5,149 bases of DNA from Nitrospirota bacterium (GTDB lineage Bacteria > Nitrospirota > Nitrospiria > Nitrospirales > Nitrospiraceae), in the NCBI GenBank assembly GCA_016195505.1, contig JACPZN010000376.1:1-5149 (forward strand). The letters are read 5' to 3'. The position numbers were made by a program, and so were the translations under genes. This document shows positions 1 through 5,149 of the stretch, in pieces (within the stretch, counting starts at the first letter, position 1; each line of letters starts with the position of its first letter). The notes below the pieces were generated by a model. It worked only from the letters and a program-made list of their open reading frames with translations. It did not search any database and was not told the origin of the DNA.

Positions 1-645
1 GCGGCGAAGAAGAACTGGGTTTCCGTCACACCTCCTTACAAACCGGCGTTGGAGGAAAAATCCGCTTTTGCTCTGCTCCATCATCCCGTGCTGAGACCTT
101 ATTGGGAACGGGAACTCGGCGAGGGCTGTCTGCTGCATCTCACGGCCATCATGCCCAGAACCTGGCTGCTAGACCCGGCGCCGATTCCGGCTACGGCCAC
201 GATCCCGGGTTTGCACATCGGGGGACGCGCGGTCTCACATTGGGCCGATCTCGCTGCAGCCACACAGAAGGAACGGCATTTTGTCATCAAACCGTCCGGG
301 TTCTCTGAATTAGCCTGGGGCAGCCGCGGCGTTTCGATCGGGCACGATATGCCGCAGACAGAATGGGCCGGCGCGCTCCAGAAGGCTCTGGCTTCCTTTC
401 CCACAACTCCATGTATCTTGCAAGAGTTTCACAAAGGCCGCCTGTTCGAGATGGACTATATGGACGAAGGTACGCAAACAATCGTGCGCATGGCAGGGCG
501 GGTTCGACTCTCTCCCTATTATTTCGTCTCAGGGGGGAAGACGGAACTCGCGGGAATTCTTGCGACGGTGTGTCCAGCAGACAAAAAAGTCATTCACGGC
601 ATGAAGGACGCGATTTTGGTCCCCTGTGCACTCCAACCGGACTAG
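1..645 (+). CDS. Hypothetical protein, C-terminal part, ATP-grasp-like (5' truncated)
   Basis: The reading frame is open from the first base of the window to the TAG at 643-645, giving 214 visible residues. The true start lies upstream; the TTG at 49 is in frame but has no reason to be the start. I do not recognise a named family with confidence. Features suggesting an ATP-grasp-type ligase core are a strand ending in FVIKPSG (lysine codon at 289-291), a glycine-rich WGSRGVSIG segment just after it, and ILQEF about 28 residues further on, which resembles the lysine, glycine-loop and hinge acidic residue of that fold. The C-terminal third has a distinctive GRVRLSPYYF stretch followed by CPADKK and HGMKDA. 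No membrane segment or signal peptide is visible in this part. It ends 70 bases before the next gene, so it may belong to a separate upstream unit. The coding call is firm; the ATP-grasp idea is inference from motif spacing only. Confidence 0.72.
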   Translation, partial: AAKKNWVSVTPPYKPALEEKSAFALLHHPVLRPYWERELGEGCLLHLTAIMPRTWLLDPAPIPATATIPGLHIGGRAVSHWADLAAATQKERHFVIKPSGFSELAWGSRGVSIGHDMPQTEWAGALQKALASFPTTPCILQEFHKGRLFEMDYMDEGTQTIVRMAGRVRLSPYYFVSGGKTELAGILATVCPADKKVIHGMKDAILVPCALQPD

Positions 646-715
646 TGGGGCCCCTCCTGAAAATTGGAAAATGGGCGTTTCACTTTCTCCGTTTTCCTGG
701 TAGCCTTACACCATC
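646..715. other. Intergenic gap between the truncated gene and the glutaredoxin-like gene
   Basis: This 70-base gap holds an 8-base palindrome GGGGCCCC at 647-654 directly after the stop codon, and a weak 6-base inverted repeat GGAAAA (666-671) / TTTTCC (692-697) with a 20-base loop. Neither is followed by a T-run, so no intrinsic terminator is supported. I see no convincing -35/-10 pair. The ATG at 671 is in frame with the next gene but meets a TAG at 701-703, so the gene cannot start there. Confidence 0.45.
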
Positions 716-1009
716 GTGGCTTTGACTCTTTTCCATGTCGACTGGTGCCCTGACTGCGAAGTGGTCCGTCAAAAGCTGGCCGACTTGGGCCTGACCTACG
801 ATGGCGTGATCGTCCCCGATATCAGGCCGATGCGAAAACAAGTCTACGAGGTGTCCGGTCAATACTACGTGCCGGTCTTACGGGACGGCGACACGGTATT
901 GAGTGACACTCGCGCGATTCTTTCCCACCTGGATCAGCGCTACGGTGCTGAAGACGCGGGGCACGAGGCCGGTGGCATGGGAGAAGACGCACCGTCATGT
1001 CGCCTCTAG
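716..1009 (+). CDS. Glutaredoxin-like / GST N-terminal-domain protein
   Basis: This 97-residue cytosolic protein has a thioredoxin-fold signature. A first strand (LTLFHVDW) leads into the active-site motif CPDC at residues 11-14, then a helix, then the cis-proline motif VPV (residues 52-54, proline 53), then SDTRAILSHL (63-72), which matches the region where glutathione S-transferase N-domains and glutaredoxins contact the glutamyl part of glutathione. Family knowledge suggests thiol-disulfide exchange or glutathione-dependent reduction; the physiological partner is unknown. The last 25 or so residues are a glycine- and acid-rich tail outside the fold. The start is the GTG at 716, because an in-frame stop at 701-703 excludes anything further upstream; no good Shine-Dalgarno sequence precedes it, and TTG at 722 is a weaker alternative. 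It lies 39 bases upstream of the kamA-type gene and may be cotranscribed with it. A full-length GST is excluded because the C-terminal helical domain is absent. Confidence 0.85.
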   Translation: MALTLFHVDWCPDCEVVRQKLADLGLTYDGVIVPDIRPMRKQVYEVSGQYYVPVLRDGDTVLSDTRAILSHLDQRYGAEDAGHEAGGMGEDAPSCRL

Positions 1010-1036
1010 CCTCTGGTCCCGTGCGAAACACCCACC

Positions 1037-1042
1037 AAGGAG
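1037..1042 (+). promoter_or_regulatory. Ribosome binding site of the kamA-type gene
   Basis: AAGGAG lies 6 bases before the GTG at 1049. It is the clearest well-spaced Shine-Dalgarno sequence in the window and fixes the non-ATG start of the aminomutase. Confidence 0.8.
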
Positions 1043-1048
1043 TAATCC

Positions 1049-2242
1049 GTGGAACAATGGAGACGCATACTCGCTGAGAGCATCGTCAAGCCGAAGGACC
1101 TCGCTGAACGGTTCGGCGTCGACGAAAAAGAAATAGAAGCAATCGTCGGCCCCTACCCTATGCGGATCACCCCGACTGTGCTCGGGACGATCAAAGAAAA
1201 GGGCGACGCGATCTGGAAGCAGGTCGTCCCTGAACTGGCAGAGTTGGCCGACATCGACGCCGAGGATGATCCGCTCGAAGAAGATCTCATGAGTCCGGTG
1301 CCCCATCTGGTCCACCGGTATCCGGATCGTGTGCTCCTCATGGTGACTAATCAATGCCCGATCTACTGCCGGTTCTGCACCAGAAAACGACTCGTAGGCA
1401 AGCCGGGCTTTCTGAAGAAAGGCGAACTGGATCGAGCCATCACCTACCTCCGCGAACACACCGAAGTACGCGATGTGATTCTCTCGGGCGGCGATCCCTT
1501 GCTCCTTCCCGACTATCTCCTCGAACGCGTGTTCAAGGCTCTTCGAACCATTCCCCACTTGGAACTCATCCGCATCGGATCCCGGGTCCCCGGCACCCTG
1601 CCTCAACGGATCACACCGAAGCTCTGCGAGATGGTGAAGAAGTATCATCCGATCTATATGAACTTACATTTCAACCATCCGGGCGAACTCACGCCGGACG
1701 TCAAAACTGCCTGCGGGATGCTCGCCGATGCCGGTATCCCGCTGGGAGCGCAAACCGTCCTGCTTAAAGGTGTGAACGACGATCCAGAGGTCATGAAGCG
1801 TCTCGTACACCAACTCCTGCTCGCGCGGGTGAAACCCTATTACCTCTATCAAGCGGACCTGACCAAAGGGACGAACCATTTCCGAACCACAGTTGAGACC
1901 GGGCTGAATATCATCAAGGCACTCCAAGGCCACACAAGCGGGATGGCGGTCCCCCACTTCGTGATCGATGCACCCGGCGGCGGCGGCAAGATTCCGCTGC
2001 TGCCGGACGACTACCTGGTGCATATGGATGAAGACGGAGCGGTTTTGCGGAATTACGAGAACAAAACCTTCCGTTACCCACAGCCAAAAACTGAAAGCGG
2101 GCGCGAACTCCCGATGGTCGGCGCACGATCCTCGCACGTGGGTTCAGTCGAAGCGTTTGTGGCTTGTGGTGACAGCTATCCCGACCGAGACGGCTATGCT
2201 TCCTGGGGAAACAGCTGCGGTGGGGATGCGGACGACCTGTGA
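1049..2242 (+). CDS. kamA: KamA-family radical SAM protein, probable lysine 2,3-aminomutase
   Basis: This 397-residue protein belongs to the KamA radical SAM family, whose members use S-adenosylmethionine, a [4Fe-4S] cluster and PLP to move an amino group from C2 to C3. The cluster motif CxxxCxxC is at C103, C107 and C110, and SGGDP is at 146-150. The PLP lysine is K314 in PGGGGK. Residues that bind lysine in the Clostridium subterminale enzyme have counterparts: R112 just after the cluster, D270 in QADLTKG, and D307 in VIDAPGG. Glutamate 2,3-aminomutases replace these two aspartates, so L-lysine to beta-lysine is the best guess. EpmB, which prepares beta-lysine for elongation factor P, is a shorter relative and remains possible; no epmA or beta-lysine acetyltransferase gene is visible. 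The conserved part ends near residue 345, leaving a tail of about 50 residues without the family's C-terminal cysteine motif. The start is GTG with a good AAGGAG. The stop overlaps the next gene by 4 bases. Confidence 0.93.
   Translation: MEQWRRILAESIVKPKDLAERFGVDEKEIEAIVGPYPMRITPTVLGTIKEKGDAIWKQVVPELAELADIDAEDDPLEEDLMSPVPHLVHRYPDRVLLMVTNQCPIYCRFCTRKRLVGKPGFLKKGELDRAITYLREHTEVRDVILSGGDPLLLPDYLLERVFKALRTIPHLELIRIGSRVPGTLPQRITPKLCEMVKKYHPIYMNLHFNHPGELTPDVKTACGMLADAGIPLGAQTVLLKGVNDDPEVMKRLVHQLLLARVKPYYLYQADLTKGTNHFRTTVETGLNIIKALQGHTSGMAVPHFVIDAPGGGGKIPLLPDDYLVHMDEDGAVLRNYENKTFRYPQPKTESGRELPMVGARSSHVGSVEAFVACGDSYPDRDGYASWGNSCGGDADDL
2239..2242 (+). other. GTGA stop/start overlap between kamA-type gene and dCTP deaminase
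   Basis: The GTG start of the deaminase (2239-2241) and the TGA stop of the aminomutase gene (2240-2242) share the four bases GTGA. No well-placed Shine-Dalgarno sequence precedes the second start; the nearest purine-rich stretch, around 2218-2225, is too far away to be typical. Translation of the second gene therefore probably depends on ribosomes finishing the first. Confidence 0.85.
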
Positions 2243-3396
2243 CCATTCATTCGCACCAGGCCGGCATTCTTCCCTATCAAGACATCAAGCGGCTAATCGC
2301 AAGCCGAGTGATCTGCGCCTCTCCGGCGATTGAAGACAGGCAGATCCAGCCGGCCAGTCTCGACCTCCGGCTGGGTCGCAAAGCCTATCGGCTTATCAGC
2401 AGTTTCTTGCCGGAGCTGTCGGCCATCTCCGCTCGCCTCAACGTGCTCGATTTTTACCAGTCCGACCTCGTGATGTACGAGATGGACTTGACCGACGGGG
2501 CCATCCTGGAAAAAGGCCACGTCTACCTCGTTCCGTTATTGGAAAATCTGAAACTGGCCAAGACCCTGCGGGCGCGAGCCAATCCGAAAAGTACGACCGG
2601 CCGGCTGGACGTCTTCACCCGCGTCGTCACGGACCTCAACGCGGGCTTCGATGAAATCCGCGCCGGCTACCATGGTCCGCTCTTCTTGGAAGTAGTCCCA
2701 CGCTCCTTCGCCATCAAGGTTCGTACGGGACAGTCGCTGAACCAAATCCGATTCGTTCGCGGAGAGGCCACTGTCTCTGACCAGCTGCTCCATACCCTTC
2801 ATCGGAAAACGCCACTGCTCTATCACAATGATCCATCCAAGAAGGTCGTCGGCAACCGGGATTTTCGAGCGGAACATGGCCTCTTCCTCCGCATCGACCT
2901 CAAAGGGGAGGATCGCACTGACTCCCGCGTCATCGGCTACCGCGCGAAGAAGAACAGCCATGTGATCGATCTCGAAAAGGTCGGCCATTACGCTGCCGCT
3001 GATTTTTGGGAGCCGCTCTATCGACATCCCCACGATAGTTTGTTGTTGGAACCGGAAGAGTTCTACATCCTCGCCTCGAAAGAACGTATCCGGGTGCCAG
3101 CCGGCTACGCAGCCGAAATGGTCGCCTATGAAGCGGCCTGCGGCGAGCTGCGTACCCACTATGCCGGATTCTTCGATCCCGGATTCGGCTATGGATCTGC
3201 GGGAGAACTCAAAGGGACCCAGGTGGTGCTGGAAGTCCGGCCACACGACGTGCCTTTCTTGATCCACGACGGACAAACATTTTTCAAGGTCGTTTATGAC
3301 AAGATGAGAGAGAGACCGGCCCAACTCTACGGATCTGTTTTGGGTTCATCGTATCAACGACAGGCGCTGACGCTTAGCAAACATTTCAAGGCATAA
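2239..3396 (+). CDS. dcd: 2'-deoxycytidine 5'-triphosphate deaminase, two-domain type
   Basis: This 385-residue cytosolic enzyme is about twice the length of E. coli Dcd (193 residues) and resembles the long two-domain deaminases known from alphaproteobacteria. The expected reaction is dCTP to dUTP plus ammonia, feeding dUMP and thymidylate synthesis. The N-terminal half carries QPASLDLRLG (37-46), NPKSTTGR (115-122) and LFLEVVPRS (148-156). By hand alignment, S118, R122 and E151 match the E. coli residues S111, R115 and catalytic E138. The C-terminal half repeats the fold: FFDPGFG (311-317) followed by VVLEVRPHDVPFLIHDGQ (329-346), with E332 at the catalytic position but no counterpart of the serine and arginine. 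The GTG start is supported because the family's opening GILP...RLI segment begins at residue 9. It overlaps the upstream gene by 4 bases and is followed by the membrane protein after 2 bases. dUTPase belongs to the same superfamily, but overall similarity favours the deaminase. Confidence 0.92.
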   Translation: MTIHSHQAGILPYQDIKRLIASRVICASPAIEDRQIQPASLDLRLGRKAYRLISSFLPELSAISARLNVLDFYQSDLVMYEMDLTDGAILEKGHVYLVPLLENLKLAKTLRARANPKSTTGRLDVFTRVVTDLNAGFDEIRAGYHGPLFLEVVPRSFAIKVRTGQSLNQIRFVRGEATVSDQLLHTLHRKTPLLYHNDPSKKVVGNRDFRAEHGLFLRIDLKGEDRTDSRVIGYRAKKNSHVIDLEKVGHYAAADFWEPLYRHPHDSLLLEPEEFYILASKERIRVPAGYAAEMVAYEAACGELRTHYAGFFDPGFGYGSAGELKGTQVVLEVRPHDVPFLIHDGQTFFKVVYDKMRERPAQLYGSVLGSSYQRQALTLSKHFKA

Positions 3397-3398
3397 CC

Positions 3399-3815
3399 AT
3401 GGCTCCTTCCGATCTTCCTTCTCCGCATGACCCAGCACAACAGCCTCCAGCCAAGCCGACCGGATCGGAGGGGCAGGACAACGGAAGCGACAACCAGATG
3501 CACGTTGTTGGACTGATGGTCGGTACGGCCCTGATGTTTATCGGCTTTCTCAATGTGTTTCTCTCCATCAGCGGGGGGTTTGAAATCAATGTTGTGCCGT
3601 TCCTGATCTACTTTGGCGGCCTTGCCGTATGGGCCAATGCGGCTATCGAGACTCTGGTCATCCGCTACCTGGTGATGACCGCAGCCATCGCCTTAGCGCT
3701 GGCATTGTTCCACTACGGCGAAGTACTTTTCTGGCACAAGCAGGTGGTCTTCTGGGGAACCGTGGTCATCGTCATGTACTTCATGTTTAGAGAACCCAAG
3801 AAACCTGCCGCGTGA
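3399..3815 (+). CDS. Small multi-pass membrane protein of unknown function
   Basis: I do not recognise this 138-residue protein. Residues 1-33 are hydrophilic, rich in proline, serine and glutamine, with no signal-peptide character, and are probably cytoplasmic and disordered. Four hydrophobic stretches follow at about 35-57, 64-82, 86-107 and 115-131, which fit inner-membrane helices. The last ends in a short basic tail (REPKKPAA), consistent with a cytoplasmic C-terminus and an N-in/C-in topology. Glycines and aromatic residues are common in the helices, a histidine-tyrosine pair lies at 105-106 and FWHK at 111-114, but no known catalytic motif is apparent. The ATG at 3399 lies 2 bases after the deaminase stop, with AAGG at 3388-3391 as a weak ribosome binding site 7 bases upstream. 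The glycosyltransferase gene follows after 7 bases. Position suggests co-expression with its neighbours; a role in glycan or lipid handling would be speculation. Confidence 0.85.
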   Translation: MAPSDLPSPHDPAQQPPAKPTGSEGQDNGSDNQMHVVGLMVGTALMFIGFLNVFLSISGGFEINVVPFLIYFGGLAVWANAAIETLVIRYLVMTAAIALALALFHYGEVLFWHKQVVFWGTVVIVMYFMFREPKKPAA

Positions 3816-3822
3816 TCCCTCG

Positions 3823-4518
3823 ATGACGATCTCCGTCATCATCCCGACACTGAACGAAGACAAGGTCCTCGCGCATACACTCACGTGCACGTCAAGCTTA
3901 GACGTAGCCGAATTCATCGTGGCTGACGGATGCAGCACGGATCGAACTGTCCAGATAGCTGAAGAGTTTTGTGCAAGGGTGCCCAACGCGCGCGTCGTTA
4001 CAGCTCCAAGAGGGCGGGCACGCCAGATGAACGAAGGGGCGAAGGCCAGCCGCGGTGAGATTCTTCTCTTCTTGCATGCCGACACCCAGCTCCCCGCGAA
4101 GGCCGACCAGTTGATCGAATCAGCACTAGCCGACCCAAATGTGGTGGGGGGCCGGTTCGACGTCCGCTTTGACCGTCCCTCAGCCTGGGGAACAGTGATC
4201 AGCACGCTCATGAACTGGCGCTCACGACTTGGCGGCATTGCCACCGGCGACCAGGCCATGTTCGTCCGCCGCCATGTCTTTGAGCGGCTTGGCGGCTTCG
4301 CCGACATCCCGCTGATGGAGGACATCGAATTCAGCACCAGGCTTAAACATGCTGGACCGACAGAGGCACTTCGTGAGAACGTCACCACTTCCTTCCGCCG
4401 CTGGGACCAGCAAGGTCCCCTGAAGACAATTCTCTCGATGTGGACGCTACGGTTCCTGTATTGGATCGGTGTCAGTCCGCACCGCCTCGCGCACTTCTAT
4501 GCGACGGTGCGCGAGTAG
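3823..4518 (+). CDS. TIGR04283-family glycosyltransferase (GT2 fold; arsenosugar-locus type)
   Basis: This 231-residue GT-A-fold glycosyltransferase of family 2 starts directly with the nucleotide-binding strand TISVIIPTLNE (2-12), typical of the family. DGCSTD (35-40) continues the nucleotide site, APRGRARQMNEGA (61-73) is highly characteristic of the TIGR04283 group, and LHADT (84-88) supplies the metal-binding DXD equivalent. GDQAMFVRR (142-150) and MEDIEF (165-170) form the acceptor side, with E166 and D167 as the probable catalytic pair, and RRW (192-194) closes the site. Hydrophobic stretches near the C-terminus may touch the membrane. The family was first named rSAM/selenodomain-associated transferase 2 and is now annotated as arsenosugar biosynthesis glycosyltransferase; donor and acceptor are not readable from sequence. 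The next gene is its usual partner, TIGR04282. The start codon has no clear Shine-Dalgarno sequence but lies 7 bases after the previous stop, so coupling is likely. Confidence 0.92.
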   Translation: MTISVIIPTLNEDKVLAHTLTCTSSLDVAEFIVADGCSTDRTVQIAEEFCARVPNARVVTAPRGRARQMNEGAKASRGEILLFLHADTQLPAKADQLIESALADPNVVGGRFDVRFDRPSAWGTVISTLMNWRSRLGGIATGDQAMFVRRHVFERLGGFADIPLMEDIEFSTRLKHAGPTEALRENVTTSFRRWDQQGPLKTILSMWTLRFLYWIGVSPHRLAHFYATVRE

Positions 4519-4543
4519 GCGCGGGGTACGAGGCTAGAGCCTA

Positions 4544-4549
4544 GAGGAG
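4544..4549 (+). promoter_or_regulatory. Ribosome binding site deciding the start of the TIGR04282 gene
   Basis: GAGGAG ends 3 bases before the ATG at 4553; its GAGG core (4544-4547) is 5 bases away. It is the only good purine-rich site in the spacer and supports the ATG even though this start gives an unusually long N-terminus. Confidence 0.6.
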
Positions 4550-4552
4550 CAG

Positions 4553-5149
4553 ATGACATACCGAACGGGGGGTAGAAAAGAACCGCTTTCTCCCTCTCGC
4601 CCCTTGCCCCAAGCCTCTCGCCAGCAGGGCGTTGACAGCGCCCTGATTATTTTCGCCAAGGCACCGATCCCCGGCCAGGTGAAAACGCGCCTCTGCCCGC
4701 CGCTGACCCCTGATGAAGCGGCCACGCTTCATGGTAGCTTTGTCCTCGACACATTGGAACGAACAAAGGCCGCGGTGGCAAGACTCAAATTACCGTTCGA
4801 TCGCTATCTCGCCTGTGCACCATCTTCCACGCATGTCTTCTTCAAGATTATGGAAGAACGGCATGGCGTGAAGGTGATCGATCAGGTTGGCGATGACTTA
4901 GGGGCACGCATGAACCAGGCCATCGACACAATATTTGCACGAGGATACAAACAGGCCCTGATCGTTGGGACCGATGTGCCGACGCTGCCTCTTGACCAGT
5001 ACAAACAAGCCCTCGCTCTGCTCGAAACGAATGATCTCGTCTTGGGTCCTGCCCTGGACGGAGGGTACTATCTGATCGGACTGAAACGAACTATTCCTGA
5101 ACTCTTCGCAGATATTCCTTGGTCGACCGACCAGGTACTCAAACTCACA
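4553..5149 (+). CDS. TIGR04282/DUF2064-family glycosyltransferase (3' truncated)
   Basis: The frame is open from the ATG at 4553 to the end of the window, 199 codons, so the C-terminus is missing. The conserved domain begins at about residue 30 with ALIIFAKAPIPGQVKTRL (30-47), the nucleotide-binding signature of this CobU/MobA-like GT-A family. VGTDVPTLP (138-146) and GPALDGGYYLIGL (165-177) are the other hallmark blocks, with D141 and D169 as likely metal or substrate ligands. The usual family length is somewhat over 200 residues, so probably only a few tens are missing. Members were first called rSAM/selenodomain-associated transferase 1 and are now annotated in arsenosugar biosynthesis, typically beside TIGR04283, as here. 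Residues 1-29, rich in proline, serine and arginine, precede the place where relatives normally start. The only other in-frame start is a TTG at 4604, which lacks a ribosome binding site. It follows the previous gene after 34 bases. Confidence 0.9.
   Translation, partial: MTYRTGGRKEPLSPSRPLPQASRQQGVDSALIIFAKAPIPGQVKTRLCPPLTPDEAATLHGSFVLDTLERTKAAVARLKLPFDRYLACAPSSTHVFFKIMEERHGVKVIDQVGDDLGARMNQAIDTIFARGYKQALIVGTDVPTLPLDQYKQALALLETNDLVLGPALDGGYYLIGLKRTIPELFADIPWSTDQVLKLT
4625..4653 (+). terminator. Terminator-like hairpin with T-rich tail inside the TIGR04282 gene
   Basis: CAGGGCG (4625-4631) and CGCCCTG (4639-4645) form a perfect 7-base inverted repeat with a 7-base loop, followed by ATTATTTT (4646-4653). 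That is the layout of a short intrinsic terminator or attenuator, but it lies within the reading frame, and the T-rich part encodes the conserved LIIF of the family. It may therefore be coincidence; the stem is short and the T-run is interrupted by two A residues. Confidence 0.3.

Noticed and set aside
646..715. Intrinsic terminator after the first gene (GGGGCCCC palindrome and GGAAAA/TTTTCC inverted repeat)
   Set aside because: The palindrome has no loop, the other repeat has a 6-base stem with a 20-base loop, and neither is followed by a T-run.
995..1648. Long open frame on the minus strand (217 codons) opposite the aminomutase gene
   Set aside because: It lies opposite a gene with unmistakable radical SAM motifs, and its translation shows no family features. 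Such antisense frames are common in GC-rich coding DNA.
4..2955. Twelve-base repeat GCGAAGAAGAAC at 4-15 and 2944-2955
   Set aside because: Both copies encode ordinary lysine-rich codons in different genes, with no similarity in the flanks, so it is a chance match.
2536..3324. Long open frame on the minus strand (262 codons) opposite the dCTP deaminase
   Set aside because: The + strand frame encodes a well-matched two-domain deaminase; the antisense frame has no recognisable motif and no ribosome binding context.
3693..4388. Minus-strand open frame of 231 codons across the membrane protein and glycosyltransferase genes
   Set aside because: It spans the junction of two supported + strand genes, and its product is serine- and arginine-rich without family features, typical of an antisense shadow.
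4530..4547. Small inverted/direct repeat AGGCTAGAGCCTAGAG in the spacer before the last gene
   Set aside because: The AGGCT/AGCCT arms leave a loop of only 2 bases and no T-run follows, so neither a terminator nor an operator can be supported.
4632..4660. TTGACA (4632-4637) as a possible -35 promoter element
   Set aside because: It is a perfect -35 hexamer, but no -10-like hexamer lies 16-18 bases downstream; the AT-rich part begins only about 9 bases away. The sequence is the loop of the hairpin and lies in coding sequence.

Overview
This window looks like a piece of a bacterial chromosome with moderately high GC content. It is densely packed, all genes lie on the + strand, and I see no mobile-element, CRISPR, tRNA or rRNA signal. 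The gene set is a KamA-type radical SAM aminomutase, a long two-domain dCTP deaminase, a small membrane protein, and the glycosyltransferase pair of the TIGR04283 and TIGR04282 families. Together with the codon usage, this resembles Nitrospira-type genomes. That assignment is inference from general familiarity and was not tested by a search.

Layout: (1) 1-645 is the 3' end of a gene whose start lies before the window; it has a weak ATP-grasp look and no firm family. (2) 716-1009 is a small glutaredoxin/GST-N-like thiol protein with a CPDC motif. (3) 1049-2242 is a lysine 2,3-aminomutase-family enzyme with intact iron-sulfur, PLP and lysine-binding residues. (4) 2239-3396 is a two-domain 2'-deoxycytidine 5'-triphosphate deaminase whose GTG start overlaps the kamA stop. 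(5) 3399-3815 is a four-helix membrane protein of unknown function. (6) 3823-4518 is a GT2-fold glycosyltransferase of the TIGR04283 type. (7) 4553 to the window end is the 5' part of a TIGR04282/DUF2064 glycosyltransferase.

Genes 3 to 6 are separated by -4, 2 and 7 bases, and gene 7 follows after 34 bases, so 3-7 probably form one transcription unit, perhaps including gene 2 (39 bases upstream of gene 3). Their functions do not form one obvious pathway: amino acid isomerisation, pyrimidine nucleotide supply, a membrane protein and sugar transfer. The last two genes belong together. These families are known to co-occur with a radical SAM enzyme in what are now called arsenosugar biosynthesis loci, so the missing partner may lie just downstream.

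The most distinctive points are four. The KamA-type enzyme lacks both halves of the structural zinc site known from the clostridial enzyme. The dCTP deaminase has one half with the complete catalytic motif and one degenerate half. A terminator-like hairpin lies inside the start of the last gene. The last gene also has an N-terminal extension of about 29 residues. I did not find a clearly new system; most genes are recognisable, and the unknowns are the truncated first gene and the membrane protein.
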